Assembly (NCBI RefSeq): GCF_023243115.1
Contig: NZ_CP085081.1
Coordinates: 1,674,001-1,738,000, forward strand
From: Sediminicoccus sp. KRV36
Lineage (GTDB): Bacteria > Pseudomonadota > Alphaproteobacteria > Acetobacterales > Acetobacteraceae
Direction of reading: 5' to 3'
Length of the DNA stretch: 64,000 bases
Position numbers and translations under genes: made by a program. Positions 23,990 through 31,317 of the stretch are shown here, piece after piece (position 1 is the stretch's first letter; each line of letters opens with the position of its first letter). The notes under the pieces were generated by a model. That model saw nothing but the letters and a program-made list of their open reading frames with translations. It was not told the origin of the DNA and did no database searches.

Positions 23990-24468
23990 CGCGCGCCCAA
24001 CTCACCGAAAAAATTCTCGACATCAAGCGCGAGAAGAACTGGACCTGGAAGCAGATCTGCGAGGAGATCGGCGGCATGTCGCCCACCCTCGTCGTCGGCG
24101 CGCTGCTGGGCCAGATGAAGCTGGTGAAGCCGCTGGCCGCCAAGGCGGCCAAGCTGTTCGGCCTCTCCGAGGTGGAGGAGCGGATGCTGAATGAGGTGCC
24201 CTATCGCGGCACGACGATGCCGCCGACGGACCCGCTGATCTACCGCTTCTACGAGATGGTGATGGTGAACGGCCCGGCCTGGAAGGCGCTGATCGAGGAG
24301 GAATTCGGCGACGGCATCATGTCCGCCATTGATTTCGACTTCGACTTCGAGCGTGTGGCCAACCCCAAGGGTGACCGCGTGAAGATCACCATGTCCGGCA
24401 AGTTCCTGCCCTACAAGTATTACGGCAATGAGCAGGGCATTCCGGATTACGGCTTCAAGGAGGAGTAG
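23986..24468 (+). CDS. cynS: Cyanate hydratase (cyanase)
   Basis: 160 residues, the usual cyanase length. It converts cyanate and bicarbonate to ammonia and two CO2. The N-terminal DNA-binding-like fold is followed by the catalytic domain. Catalytic residues are Arg87, Glu90 (IYRFYEMV) and Ser113 (GIMSAIDF), the counterparts of Arg96, Glu99 and Ser122 of the E. coli decameric enzyme. It ends with the conserved KITMSGKFLPYKYY. It overlaps the ATPase gene by 4 bp and is the last gene of the operon. The cluster gives cyanate tolerance and use of cyanate as a nitrogen source. No CynR-type LysR regulator is adjacent. Confidence 0.96.
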   Translation: MTRAQLTEKILDIKREKNWTWKQICEEIGGMSPTLVVGALLGQMKLVKPLAAKAAKLFGLSEVEERMLNEVPYRGTTMPPTDPLIYRFYEMVMVNGPAWKALIEEEFGDGIMSAIDFDFDFERVANPKGDRVKITMSGKFLPYKYYGNEQGIPDYGFKEE

Positions 24469-24555
24469 CGCATGATCCGCTGAGGCACTTCGCCGAAGCG
24501 GTGAATCATCCTCTCGGCCAAGGCCAGTCTTCGCGCCGGCCTGATCTGGTGCTTT

Positions 24556-24588
24556 ACCCCTCCGAAGGGTCACTTCGGAGGGGTTTTT
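24556..24588 (+). terminator. Rho-independent terminator containing the next gene's ribosome-binding site
   Basis: 12-bp stem ACCCCTCCGAAG (24556-24567) with its complement 24573-24584, 5-nt loop, then five T (24584-24588). The 3' arm holds GGAGGGG (24577-24583), which is 6 nt from the ATG at 24590 and is the only Shine-Dalgarno sequence for that gene. Confidence 0.8.
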
Positions 24589-24589
24589 C

Positions 24590-25402
24590 ATGTCTGCGGA
24601 ATTGACGGTCGGCATTGCCGGCCTGGGTGCCATCGGGCTGCATCTGGCGCGCGCGCTGGACAAGGGCGTGCAGGGGCTGCGCCTCGTTGCCGTCAGCGCG
24701 CGGGACCAGCAGAAGGCCGCGGCCAATATCGCGGGCTTCGCGCATAAGCCCGCCATCGTGCCGCTCGCGGCCCTGGCCGAGCTTGCCGATATCGTCGTGG
24801 AAGCCGCACCCGCCGCCGTGTTCGAGGAAGTGGCCCTGGCCGCCATCGAACGCGGCCGCATCTTCGTGCCCTCCTCCTGCGGCGCGCTGCTGCCGCGCAT
24901 GCATCTGGTGGAGCGCGCGAAGCAAACGGGGGCCCGCATCATCGTCCCCACCGGCGCGCTGCTCGGCCTCGATGCCGTGCGCGCGGCGGCCGAGGGCCAT
25001 GTCTCCTCCGTCACCATTGAGACGCGCAAGCCGCCGGGTGGCCTCGTGGGTGCGCCCTATCTGGACCGGCAGAAGATCGACGTGCTGGCCATCACCACGC
25101 CGACGATGATCTTCAAGGGCAATGCCTTTGACGCCGCGCAGGGCTTCCCGGCCAATGTGAATGTCGCGGCGGCCCTGGCACTCGCCGGCATCGGCCCGGA
25201 GCGGACCATGGTGGAAATCTGGGCGGACCCGGCGATGACGCGCAACCAGCACACCATCCGCGTCGAATCCGAAGAGGTGCGCCTGACCATGACCATCGAG
25301 AATGTGCCGAGCGTGGAGAATCCGCGCACCGGCAAGATCACGCCGCTGAGCATCCTGGCTTGCCTGCGCGGGATGACCAGCACGCTGAAGGTCGGCAGCT
25401 GA
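24590..25402 (+). CDS. nadX: Aspartate dehydrogenase
   Basis: 270 residues, the size of NadX-type L-aspartate dehydrogenases. Rossmann motif VGIAGLGAIGLHLARAL (7-23). IIVPTGALLGLDAVRAA and FPANVNVAAALALAGIGPERTMVEIWADP match the family's active-site and C-terminal regions. The enzyme oxidises L-aspartate to iminoaspartate with NAD(P), either for NAD synthesis or for aspartate catabolism. No nadA or nadC is adjacent, so the role is not fixed by context. The start lies directly behind the cyanase-operon terminator, whose 3' arm supplies the ribosome-binding site. A 13-base G run follows its stop codon. Confidence 0.85.
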   Translation: MSAELTVGIAGLGAIGLHLARALDKGVQGLRLVAVSARDQQKAAANIAGFAHKPAIVPLAALAELADIVVEAAPAAVFEEVALAAIERGRIFVPSSCGALLPRMHLVERAKQTGARIIVPTGALLGLDAVRAAAEGHVSSVTIETRKPPGGLVGAPYLDRQKIDVLAITTPTMIFKGNAFDAAQGFPANVNVAAALALAGIGPERTMVEIWADPAMTRNQHTIRVESEEVRLTMTIENVPSVENPRTGKITPLSILACLRGMTSTLKVGS

Positions 25403-25415
25403 GGGGGGGGGGGGG
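25403..25415. repeat. Homopolymer G13
   Basis: Thirteen consecutive G directly after the nadX stop, in the 26-bp gap between convergent nadX and the metalloprotease gene. Prone to slippage and sequencing error; it touches no reading frame. Confidence 0.9.
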
Positions 25416-25428
25416 CGCCGCGCCCGGT

Positions 25429-26727
25429 TCAACCGCCTGGCAGGTCGGCCAGGGTCTCGGCCGGGATGATGATGTTGTTGCCCGGCAGGTTGGGGTGCAT
25501 CAGGAAGCCCGCATTGTTGGGCGTCGTCACGTGCTGCAAGCCAAGCGAATGGCCGGCCTCGTGGCTGAGCAGGCTGGCGGCGTTGATCGCCGCGATGTCG
25601 GGCAGGATCCGGAACCAGCTCGTCCGGCTGCCGATCCAGCTTTCGCCGCCGTGATGCAGATTCTTCGAGCTCAGGATCCGCTCATGGACAAAGACGCTCA
25701 GGTTCAGGGCGTCCCGGCGAAGCGCGAAGAGATGGCTGCTCTGGATGACGATATCGTTGGGGGTTCGCGGGATCGCGAAGGGCTCGCCGGGGTCATGAAC
25801 CACGATCCGGCTATCGGCTGAGACGTGGCGCGCGGTGCCGCCGATGGTGATCGAGGGAACCACCACACGGTTCGGGCCCGGCGTGAACATCATGTTGGCC
25901 TGGCTGTTGTAGACGCTGTTCAGCCCGAAGACGATCTTGTTGGCGAGCATGTCCAGCGCGCCCCTCACGCGCGGAGCGCCCAGGTGGTAGACATCCACCT
26001 TGAAGCTCAACAGGCGCCGCACGTCGAGGGCCACATCCAGCGTTCGCCGCCGGCTGTCCCTGGCCGTCAGCGTGGTGCGACCGGGGCAGGTGCCCTTCAC
26101 CACGACATTCCCGTCCGAGACGCTGACGATTTCCGCGATATTCGTGTTGCTGATCTTGAGATCGCTGATGGATTCCAGCTCCAGGGTTCCATTCACCATG
26201 CTGGAGGCCAGGAAATTCAGGGTCCGGGTTCCTCCCAACGGCACCATCTGAACGGGCGGCAGCGCCGGATTGATCCGATCCCAATCCCCGGCCGGCCCCG
26301 GCTTCGTCTTGTCGAGCCGCGCGAGGCTGAAGCCGAATGTGTCGCAAGGACCGCCGATGGGTGTATCGGGCTGGACCTTGATGCCGTCCCCCTGCTGCCC
26401 GGTGGCGCGGCGGCCTTGCAACTCCTGCAGCTTGCGGAAGGTGGCCCGGTTCGGCTGCACCTGGCCGTCGGGCGTGAACTGCCCCTTGAAATGCCGAAGC
26501 TGAAAGACCTTGATGGCATTCACCAGCTTGTCGAAATCCGGCCCACGGGCGAAGCCGTCCTCGTCATTCAGCGTCCGGGCAGCGCCGCCCAGCTCGACGC
26601 TGATATTGTTCAGCATCCATTTGACCTCCTTCACATCCTCGGGGAGGTTCTGGCAGCCCAACCCGACGGAGTTGAGGATGCTGAATCCGGTGATCGTGAT
26701 TTCCGGAAGCGTATAGGTGCCTGGCAT
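25429..26727 (-). CDS. Metzincin-like zinc protease with peptidoglycan-binding-like and Ig-like regions
   Basis: 432 residues; start 26727 has AAGGAG 7 nt upstream. Residues about 38-110 (ending FQLRHFKGQFTPDGQVQPNRATFRKLQEL) resemble a peptidoglycan-binding-1 helical domain. Residues about 165-235 (LEISDL-type strands, SVSDGNVVVKGTCPGRTTLTA) resemble a bacterial Ig-like (BIG2) domain. The C-terminal domain has the zinc motif HEAGHSLGLQH (His389, Glu390, His393, His399) and a Met-turn candidate Met410 in FLMHPN, as in matrixin-type metzincins. No signal peptide is visible, so export would need another route. Its upstream region is unusually AT-rich, which may indicate transfer or strong regulation. 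A DUF900 hydrolase gene lies 160 bp upstream on the same strand. Confidence 0.8.
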   Translation of the reverse strand: MPGTYTLPEITITGFSILNSVGLGCQNLPEDVKEVKWMLNNISVELGGAARTLNDEDGFARGPDFDKLVNAIKVFQLRHFKGQFTPDGQVQPNRATFRKLQELQGRRATGQQGDGIKVQPDTPIGGPCDTFGFSLARLDKTKPGPAGDWDRINPALPPVQMVPLGGTRTLNFLASSMVNGTLELESISDLKISNTNIAEIVSVSDGNVVVKGTCPGRTTLTARDSRRRTLDVALDVRRLLSFKVDVYHLGAPRVRGALDMLANKIVFGLNSVYNSQANMMFTPGPNRVVVPSITIGGTARHVSADSRIVVHDPGEPFAIPRTPNDIVIQSSHLFALRRDALNLSVFVHERILSSKNLHHGGESWIGSRTSWFRILPDIAAINAASLLSHEAGHSLGLQHVTTPNNAGFLMHPNLPGNNIIIPAETLADLPGG

Positions 26728-26799
26728 TGCATGCTCCTTCGCGCCGTGTGCGGGCGGAGCAACGCTTCGACGCCGTGAAAGCGTTTCAGGCATATAAAG

Positions 26800-26826
26800 A
26801 TCAGTCAATAAAAATCGGCATCAGTC
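26800..26826. promoter_or_regulatory. Two ATCAGTC repeats 20 bp apart in an AT-rich promoter region
   Basis: ATCAGTC occurs at 26800-26806 and 26820-26826, two helical turns apart, in a 60-bp island that is far more AT-rich than its surroundings. It is about 75-100 bp upstream of the metalloprotease start, a suitable place for an activator. Confidence 0.35.
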
Positions 26827-26886
26827 CAGAAATACGACCCGTTTCTCGGCCACGGGGTCGCGGTCGGCGGAGCCCATCCGCCTCCG

Positions 26887-27939
26887 TCACAGCACCACGC
26901 GCCCACCCGCCCCCTTGCCCGCCATCACCCGCGCCATGTCATCCCGCACGGCGGGGATGCGGCGGTAGAATTGATGGCTGGAATCCAGGCTGAGGCCCGG
27001 GCCCGTATCGGCCAGGTTCTCGCAATCCACGAAGCGGCAGCGGTCCCGGGGATAGCGCGCCTGGTCGGTGCGGTCCGTGGGGCCGCTGCGGCCCAGGCGC
27101 TGGAGGTCATTCACCACCTGGCTCAGGCGCAGCACCTGGTCGCCGGCTGAGTGATAGAGGCTGACCCGCCCCGAGAGCTGGCCCAGATGCCCCAGCCAGG
27201 CCGGCCCCACGCCATTCTCGGCATAGGGGCTGTCGGCCGAGACGCTGATCGCTTCATCGAACAGGATGGACCGCGGCAGGCCCATGGCGGCCCAGCGGTT
27301 CAGCGCATGTTCCATCGCCCAGTTCCCCATGGAATGCGCCAGCAGGAAGACCCGCCCGCCCCGCCGCCGCACCTTGGCAAAGGAGGGGCGCAGCCGGTCC
27401 AGGAAGCTGACCAGATCCGCCGCCGAGGCCGCGGCCGCCGCCTGGTCATCCAGATAGGCCTGCGCGAGGGGTGAGGCGGTGATGCCCAGCAGCTTCAGCG
27501 CCAGCGTCAAGGGCCCCATGGCGATGCCGCCGATGATGTCAGCCGGGTCCACCACCACCCCGCGTGACGGCCAGGAAAAGGAGACGACGCTGCAATCGGC
27601 CGCCGCCACGCCGGAGGCAGCGAGCCATTCCCGGTTGAAGGCGGCGCGGGTGATGCTGTCGGTGAAGCTGTTGGCAAAGCCATGGATGAAGACCAGCAGG
27701 TTGCGGCCGCTGGTAAGGTCGGCCTGCAGAGCCGCGCTGAAATCATCCGCCGCGACGCCCTGGATGCTGGCCAGGCGCCCCGCTTGCAGCTGTGCGAGGT
27801 CGGTGCCCTCGACAAAGCCCATGGCATGGGTGATGCGGCCGGGCTGGCCGGCGGGGCCGCTCTCGCCCGCGTAATCCGTGGCCCTGGTGCCGTCATTGGC
27901 CCGCTGGCGGTTGGTGGCGAAGAAAACGGTTGTGTTCAT
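26887..27939 (-). CDS. Alpha/beta hydrolase, DUF900 family
   Basis: 350 residues; start 27939 has GGAGG about 6 nt upstream. Begins MNTTVFFATNRQRANDG, a typical DUF900 opening. The oxyanion segment LLVFIHGFANSFTDSITRAAF precedes the nucleophile elbow LLAHSMGNWAMEHAL. A late His is in LSLDSSHQFY, and acids lie in between. The family are cytoplasmic or envelope esterase/lipase-like enzymes with few known substrates. Upstream lies the CHR operon end on the same strand (56 bp), downstream the metalloprotease, so the hydrolase and protease may form a unit. Confidence 0.8.
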   Translation of the reverse strand: MNTTVFFATNRQRANDGTRATDYAGESGPAGQPGRITHAMGFVEGTDLAQLQAGRLASIQGVAADDFSAALQADLTSGRNLLVFIHGFANSFTDSITRAAFNREWLAASGVAAADCSVVSFSWPSRGVVVDPADIIGGIAMGPLTLALKLLGITASPLAQAYLDDQAAAAASAADLVSFLDRLRPSFAKVRRRGGRVFLLAHSMGNWAMEHALNRWAAMGLPRSILFDEAISVSADSPYAENGVGPAWLGHLGQLSGRVSLYHSAGDQVLRLSQVVNDLQRLGRSGPTDRTDQARYPRDRCRFVDCENLADTGPGLSLDSSHQFYRRIPAVRDDMARVMAGKGAGGRVVL

Positions 27940-27994
27940 GGCGGCCTCCACAACCAATATGCCATGCCACACCATGGAAGTCAGCGCGAAACAC

Positions 27995-28537
27995 TCAGCG
28001 CAGGAACACGGCCCCCAGCACCGCGCCCACGCCCAGCACCCAAAGCGGGCTGCGCCTGCTGCGCCAGACAAAGAGCGTGCTGCCGATGGAAATCGCGATG
28101 GCCAGCGGCGCACCCCCGGTGCCCCAGGCCGCCCCCTGCGCCAGCAACAGGCCGGAGGCGGCAATCAGGCCGACCGCGATGGGCACCATCCCGCGCTCGA
28201 AGACCCGCATCCCGAAGGCGCCGCCAAGCCGCCCCCGCAGCCGGCAAAACGCGTAGGCGAGGATCGAGGTCGGTCCGCACATGGCCAGCATGGCGGCGAA
28301 CATCCCGGTGATGCCCGCCACGTGCCAGCCGAACAGCCCCACCACCATCACATTCGGACCAGGTGCGGCCTGCGCCAGGGCGTAGCGTTTGGAAAAAGCG
28401 AGGTCATCCATCCAGCCATGGGTTTCGACCATCAGCCGGTGCATCTCCGGCAGGGCCGCCACACCGCCGCCGACCGAGAGCAGCGAAATGCCGAGAAAGC
28501 CCCAGACGAGCGGCCAGAGGTCATCGCCCTCGCTCAT
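27995..28537 (-). CDS. CHR-family transporter half protein, type 2 copy B
   Basis: 180 residues with about five or six membrane helices. GGGVAALPEMHRLMVETHGWMDDLAFSKRYALAQAAPGPNVMVV is the signature of one half of the chromate ion transporter (CHR) family. It is the last of four CHR half-genes and closely resembles the protein at 29064-29582 (ALPEMHRLVVEVHGWMDD, ALAQAAPGPN). Short CHR proteins work as hetero-pairs with opposite topology; its partner is the gene overlapping it by 4 bp upstream. Substrate may be chromate/sulfate-like anions or something else. Confidence 0.88.
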   Translation of the reverse strand: MSEGDDLWPLVWGFLGISLLSVGGGVAALPEMHRLMVETHGWMDDLAFSKRYALAQAAPGPNVMVVGLFGWHVAGITGMFAAMLAMCGPTSILAYAFCRLRGRLGGAFGMRVFERGMVPIAVGLIAASGLLLAQGAAWGTGGAPLAIAISIGSTLFVWRSRRSPLWVLGVGAVLGAVFLR

Positions 28538-29064
28538 CGGCGAAGCGCCAACCAGGCTGCGGCCAGGCCAAAGGGGGCCAGGCCCAGCACCACGAAGGGC
28601 AGGGGCGCGCGCAGCAAGGCGAGTGCCAGGGCAGCCAGGCCGACGGCCAGCAGCGGCAGGGTGGGCTTCAGCTTCACGCCCATCTTGATGGCGGTGCCCA
28701 GCACCATGCCGGCGGCGGCGGCGGCAATGCCGGTCAGCGTGGCGCGCACCAGGGGAAGCTGTCCATAGGCGTCATACAGGGCGGCGATGCCAGCCAGCAG
28801 CGCCATGGGCCCGGCAAACAGGCCGAGCGCGCAGGCAGCCGCGCCCATCGCGCCGCCGAAGCGCACCCCCACGCCGATCGCCGTGTTCAGCGCATTGGGG
28901 CCGGGCAGCACCTGGCCGATGCCCAGCGTCTCGGCATATTCCTGCTCGGTCAGCCAGCCGCGCTTTTCCACCAGCATGTGGCGCGCCCAGGCATTCACGC
29001 CGCCAAAGCTGGTCAGGCCGATTTGCAGATAGGTGAGGAAAAGCTCGCGGTTGGTTGGTGGCAT
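28534..29064 (-). CDS. CHR-family transporter half protein, type 1 copy B
   Basis: 176 residues, about five or six helices. LFLTYLQIGLTSFGGVNAWARHMLVEKRGWLTEQEYAETLGIGQVLPGPNALN is the N-terminal-type CHR motif (FGG, then PGPN). Close relative of the protein at 29579-30127. The start overlaps the previous gene's stop by 1 bp (TGATG), and its own stop overlaps the next start by 4 bp. Expected to pair with the 27995-28537 product. Confidence 0.88.
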   Translation of the reverse strand: MPPTNRELFLTYLQIGLTSFGGVNAWARHMLVEKRGWLTEQEYAETLGIGQVLPGPNALNTAIGVGVRFGGAMGAAACALGLFAGPMALLAGIAALYDAYGQLPLVRATLTGIAAAAAGMVLGTAIKMGVKLKPTLPLLAVGLAALALALLRAPLPFVVLGLAPFGLAAAWLALRR

Positions 29065-29582
29065 CAGAGCAGCAGCAACCCCAGCGCACCCCCGCCCGCC
29101 AGCACCCAGAGCGGCGAGTATTTCGTGCGCCAGACAAACACGGTGGAGACGGCGATGATGGCGAAGCTCAGCCAATTCGTCCCCGCCGCCTGCGCCATGA
29201 TGACGCCCGAACCCGCGATGAGCCCGACCGCCAGCGGCACCAGTCCGAATTGCGCGGGCTTCAGCCAGGTGTTGCCGCGCAGACGGTGCGTCAGGCCTTG
29301 CATGGCGAAGGCCAGGATAGCAGCCGGCAGCAGCATGCCGATGGTGGCCATGGCCATGCCCGCACCGCCCGCGATGTGCCAGCCCATCACGGAAGCGGCA
29401 AGGATATTGGGCCCCGGTGCGGCCTGGGCGAGGGCAAAGAGCTGGCTGAAGGTCGCATCATCCATCCAGCCATGCACCTCCACCACCAAGCGATGCATCT
29501 CGGGCAGCACGGCGTTCGCACCGCCGATGGCCAGCAGCGAAAGCGTGCCGAAGGCCAGCAGGATTTGCAGCAGCAGTGTCAT
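29064..29582 (-). CDS. CHR-family transporter half protein, type 2 copy A
   Basis: 172 residues. IGGANAVLPEMHRLVVEVHGWMDDATFSQLFALAQAAPGPNIL is the same type-2 signature as the protein at 27995-28537. About five or six helices, with a C-terminal WRTKYSPLWVLAGGGALGLLLL resembling WRSRRSPLWVLGVGAVLGAVFL of its paralogue. Overlaps its upstream partner by 4 bp. Confidence 0.88.
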   Translation of the reverse strand: MTLLLQILLAFGTLSLLAIGGANAVLPEMHRLVVEVHGWMDDATFSQLFALAQAAPGPNILAASVMGWHIAGGAGMAMATIGMLLPAAILAFAMQGLTHRLRGNTWLKPAQFGLVPLAVGLIAGSGVIMAQAAGTNWLSFAIIAVSTVFVWRTKYSPLWVLAGGGALGLLLL

Positions 29583-30127
29583 GGCGCGGGCTTCCAGCTG
29601 CGCCGCAGCGAGAGCCAGATGCCCAGCGGCGCCAGCACCACGACGATCAAGGGGAGCGGCAGGCGCAGGAAGGCCGCACCCGCCACGGCCAGCAGGCCAA
29701 CCGCGATCAGCTCCGGCGGCGGGCGCAGATTCTGCCCCATCTTGATGGCGGTGCCAATCACCATGCCAGCCGCCGCCGCCGCCACGCCCTGCATGAAGGG
29801 CGCAACCCCCGGCCGCGCGCCATACAGCTCATACAGGACGGAGAGGATGATCAGGATGCAGAGCGGGCCGATGTAAAGCCCGCAGGTCGCGATCAGCGAG
29901 CCCGTGAGCCCATGGAAGCGCCGCCCGATCATCACCGAGGCATTGCCCACATTCGGGCCCGGCAGGATCTGGCCGAGGCCCAGCACCTCGGCATAGTCGC
30001 GCTCGGAGAGCCATTTGCGCTCCTCCACGATCACATGGCGGGACCAGGGGCCCACACCGCCAAAGCCCAGCAGGCCGATCTTGGCGTAGCCCAGGAAGAG
30101 TTCGAGTTTTCCCGGGACTTTATCCAC
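29579..30127 (-). CDS. CHR-family transporter half protein, type 1 copy A
   Basis: 182 residues. FLGYAKIGLLGFGGVGPWSRHVIVEERKWLSERDYAEVLGLGQILPGPNVGN is the type-1 CHR signature, also seen in the 28534-29064 protein. It is the first CHR gene of the array, and its start lies inside the last codons of the M20 amidohydrolase gene (8-bp overlap), so it is translationally coupled to a peptidase-family enzyme rather than to chromate-resistance genes. Confidence 0.88.
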   Translation of the reverse strand: MDKVPGKLELFLGYAKIGLLGFGGVGPWSRHVIVEERKWLSERDYAEVLGLGQILPGPNVGNASVMIGRRFHGLTGSLIATCGLYIGPLCILIILSVLYELYGARPGVAPFMQGVAAAAAGMVIGTAIKMGQNLRPPPELIAVGLLAVAGAAFLRLPLPLIVVVLAPLGIWLSLRRSWKPAP

Positions 30128-31298
30128 GCGGAAGCAACTGCTCGGCCAGCGTCACCCAATAGCTGGCGCCGATGGGCAGGATCTCGTCGTTGAAGTCGTA
30201 GAGCGGGTGATGGACGCCCGCATCCTGCTCCGTCCGGCCACCGCCCAGCATGAGATAGGCGCCGGGCTTGGCGTTGAGCATGAAGGCGAAATCCTCGGCC
30301 CCCATGGTGGGCTTGGCCATATGGGCCACGCGCGCCTCACCCCCCACGGCCAAGGCGGCGCGGCGGGCAAGTTGCGTGCTCTCGGCCTCATTCACCGTGG
30401 CCGGATAGGCGCGCAGGAACGCGGCGGTGGCCGTCGCACCGAAGCTGGCCGCGATGCCGGTGACCAGCGCCTTGAAGCGTGCCTCCAGCAGGTCTCCCAC
30501 TTCGGGGGTGAACCAGCGCGCCGTGCCCAGCATGCGCACCGTCTCGGGGATGACGTTGTAGGTGTGGCCGGCCTGGATATGCCCGATGGTGATCACGCCC
30601 GCATCCGCGGCATCGAGGTTGCGCGCCACGATGCTTTGCAGCGCCTGCACGATGCTGGCCGCGATCACGATGGGATCATTGCCCTGGAAGGGCATGGCGC
30701 CATGGGCACCCTTGCCGGTGATGGTCACCTCCAGATTGGCGACGGCCGCCATGACCGGCCCCTCGCGCCAGGCGAAATGGCCTGCCGGGATGTTGGGGAT
30801 GTTGTGCAGGCCGAAGATGCGCTCCATCGGGAAGCGGTCGAACAGGCCTTCCTCGACCATCACGCCACCACCGGCGAGGTTTTCCTCGGCCGGCTGGAAG
30901 ACGACATGGACGGTGCCCTCGAAATTGCGGGTTTCGGCCAGGTATTTGGCGGCCCCCAGCAACATGGTGGTGTGGCCGTCATGGCCGCAGGCATGCATCT
31001 TGCCGGGGATGGTGGAGGCATGCGGCAGGCCGGTCGCTTCCTCGATGGGGAGTGCGTCCATATCGGCGCGCAGGCCGATGGCGCGGCCGGTCTTGCCATT
31101 GCGGCCATGGATGACGCCTACGACGCCGGTCCTGGCGATGCCGGTGACCACTTCGTCACAGCCGAATTCGCGCAGTTTTTCCGCAACGATGCCGGCAGTG
31201 CGATGCTCCTCGAAGCCAAGTTCCGGGTGGCGGTGGAAATCCTGCCGCCATTCCGTCATTTCGGGATGGAATTCGGCGATGCGATTGATGATGGGCAT
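30120..31298 (-). CDS. M20 family amidohydrolase (hippurate hydrolase/aminoacylase type)
   Basis: 392 residues. FHRHPELGFEEHRTA near residue 20, GLRADMDALPIEE, the metal motif MHACGHDGHTTMLLGAA, QPAEENLAGGGVMVEEGLF and the late MGAEDFAFML are the standard landmarks of M20D peptidases such as HipO, IAA-amino-acid hydrolases and N-acyl-L-amino acid deacylases. A dinuclear metal site hydrolyses an N-acyl amino acid. Start 31298 has AGGAG 9 nt upstream. It follows the NAD(P)-binding protein by 19 bp and overlaps the first CHR gene, suggesting a joint pathway in which the CHR proteins move its substrate or product. Confidence 0.9.
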   Translation of the reverse strand: MPIINRIAEFHPEMTEWRQDFHRHPELGFEEHRTAGIVAEKLREFGCDEVVTGIARTGVVGVIHGRNGKTGRAIGLRADMDALPIEEATGLPHASTIPGKMHACGHDGHTTMLLGAAKYLAETRNFEGTVHVVFQPAEENLAGGGVMVEEGLFDRFPMERIFGLHNIPNIPAGHFAWREGPVMAAVANLEVTITGKGAHGAMPFQGNDPIVIAASIVQALQSIVARNLDAADAGVITIGHIQAGHTYNVIPETVRMLGTARWFTPEVGDLLEARFKALVTGIAASFGATATAAFLRAYPATVNEAESTQLARRAALAVGGEARVAHMAKPTMGAEDFAFMLNAKPGAYLMLGGGRTEQDAGVHHPLYDFNDEILPIGASYWVTLAEQLLPRG

Positions 31299-31317
31299 GA
31301 GGGAGACTCCTGTTGCC

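Noticed and set aside
27995..30127. Single full-length ChrA chromate transporter broken by frameshifts
   Set aside because: Each piece has its own start and natural ends, and the order is two repeated pairs; paired short CHR proteins are a known form.
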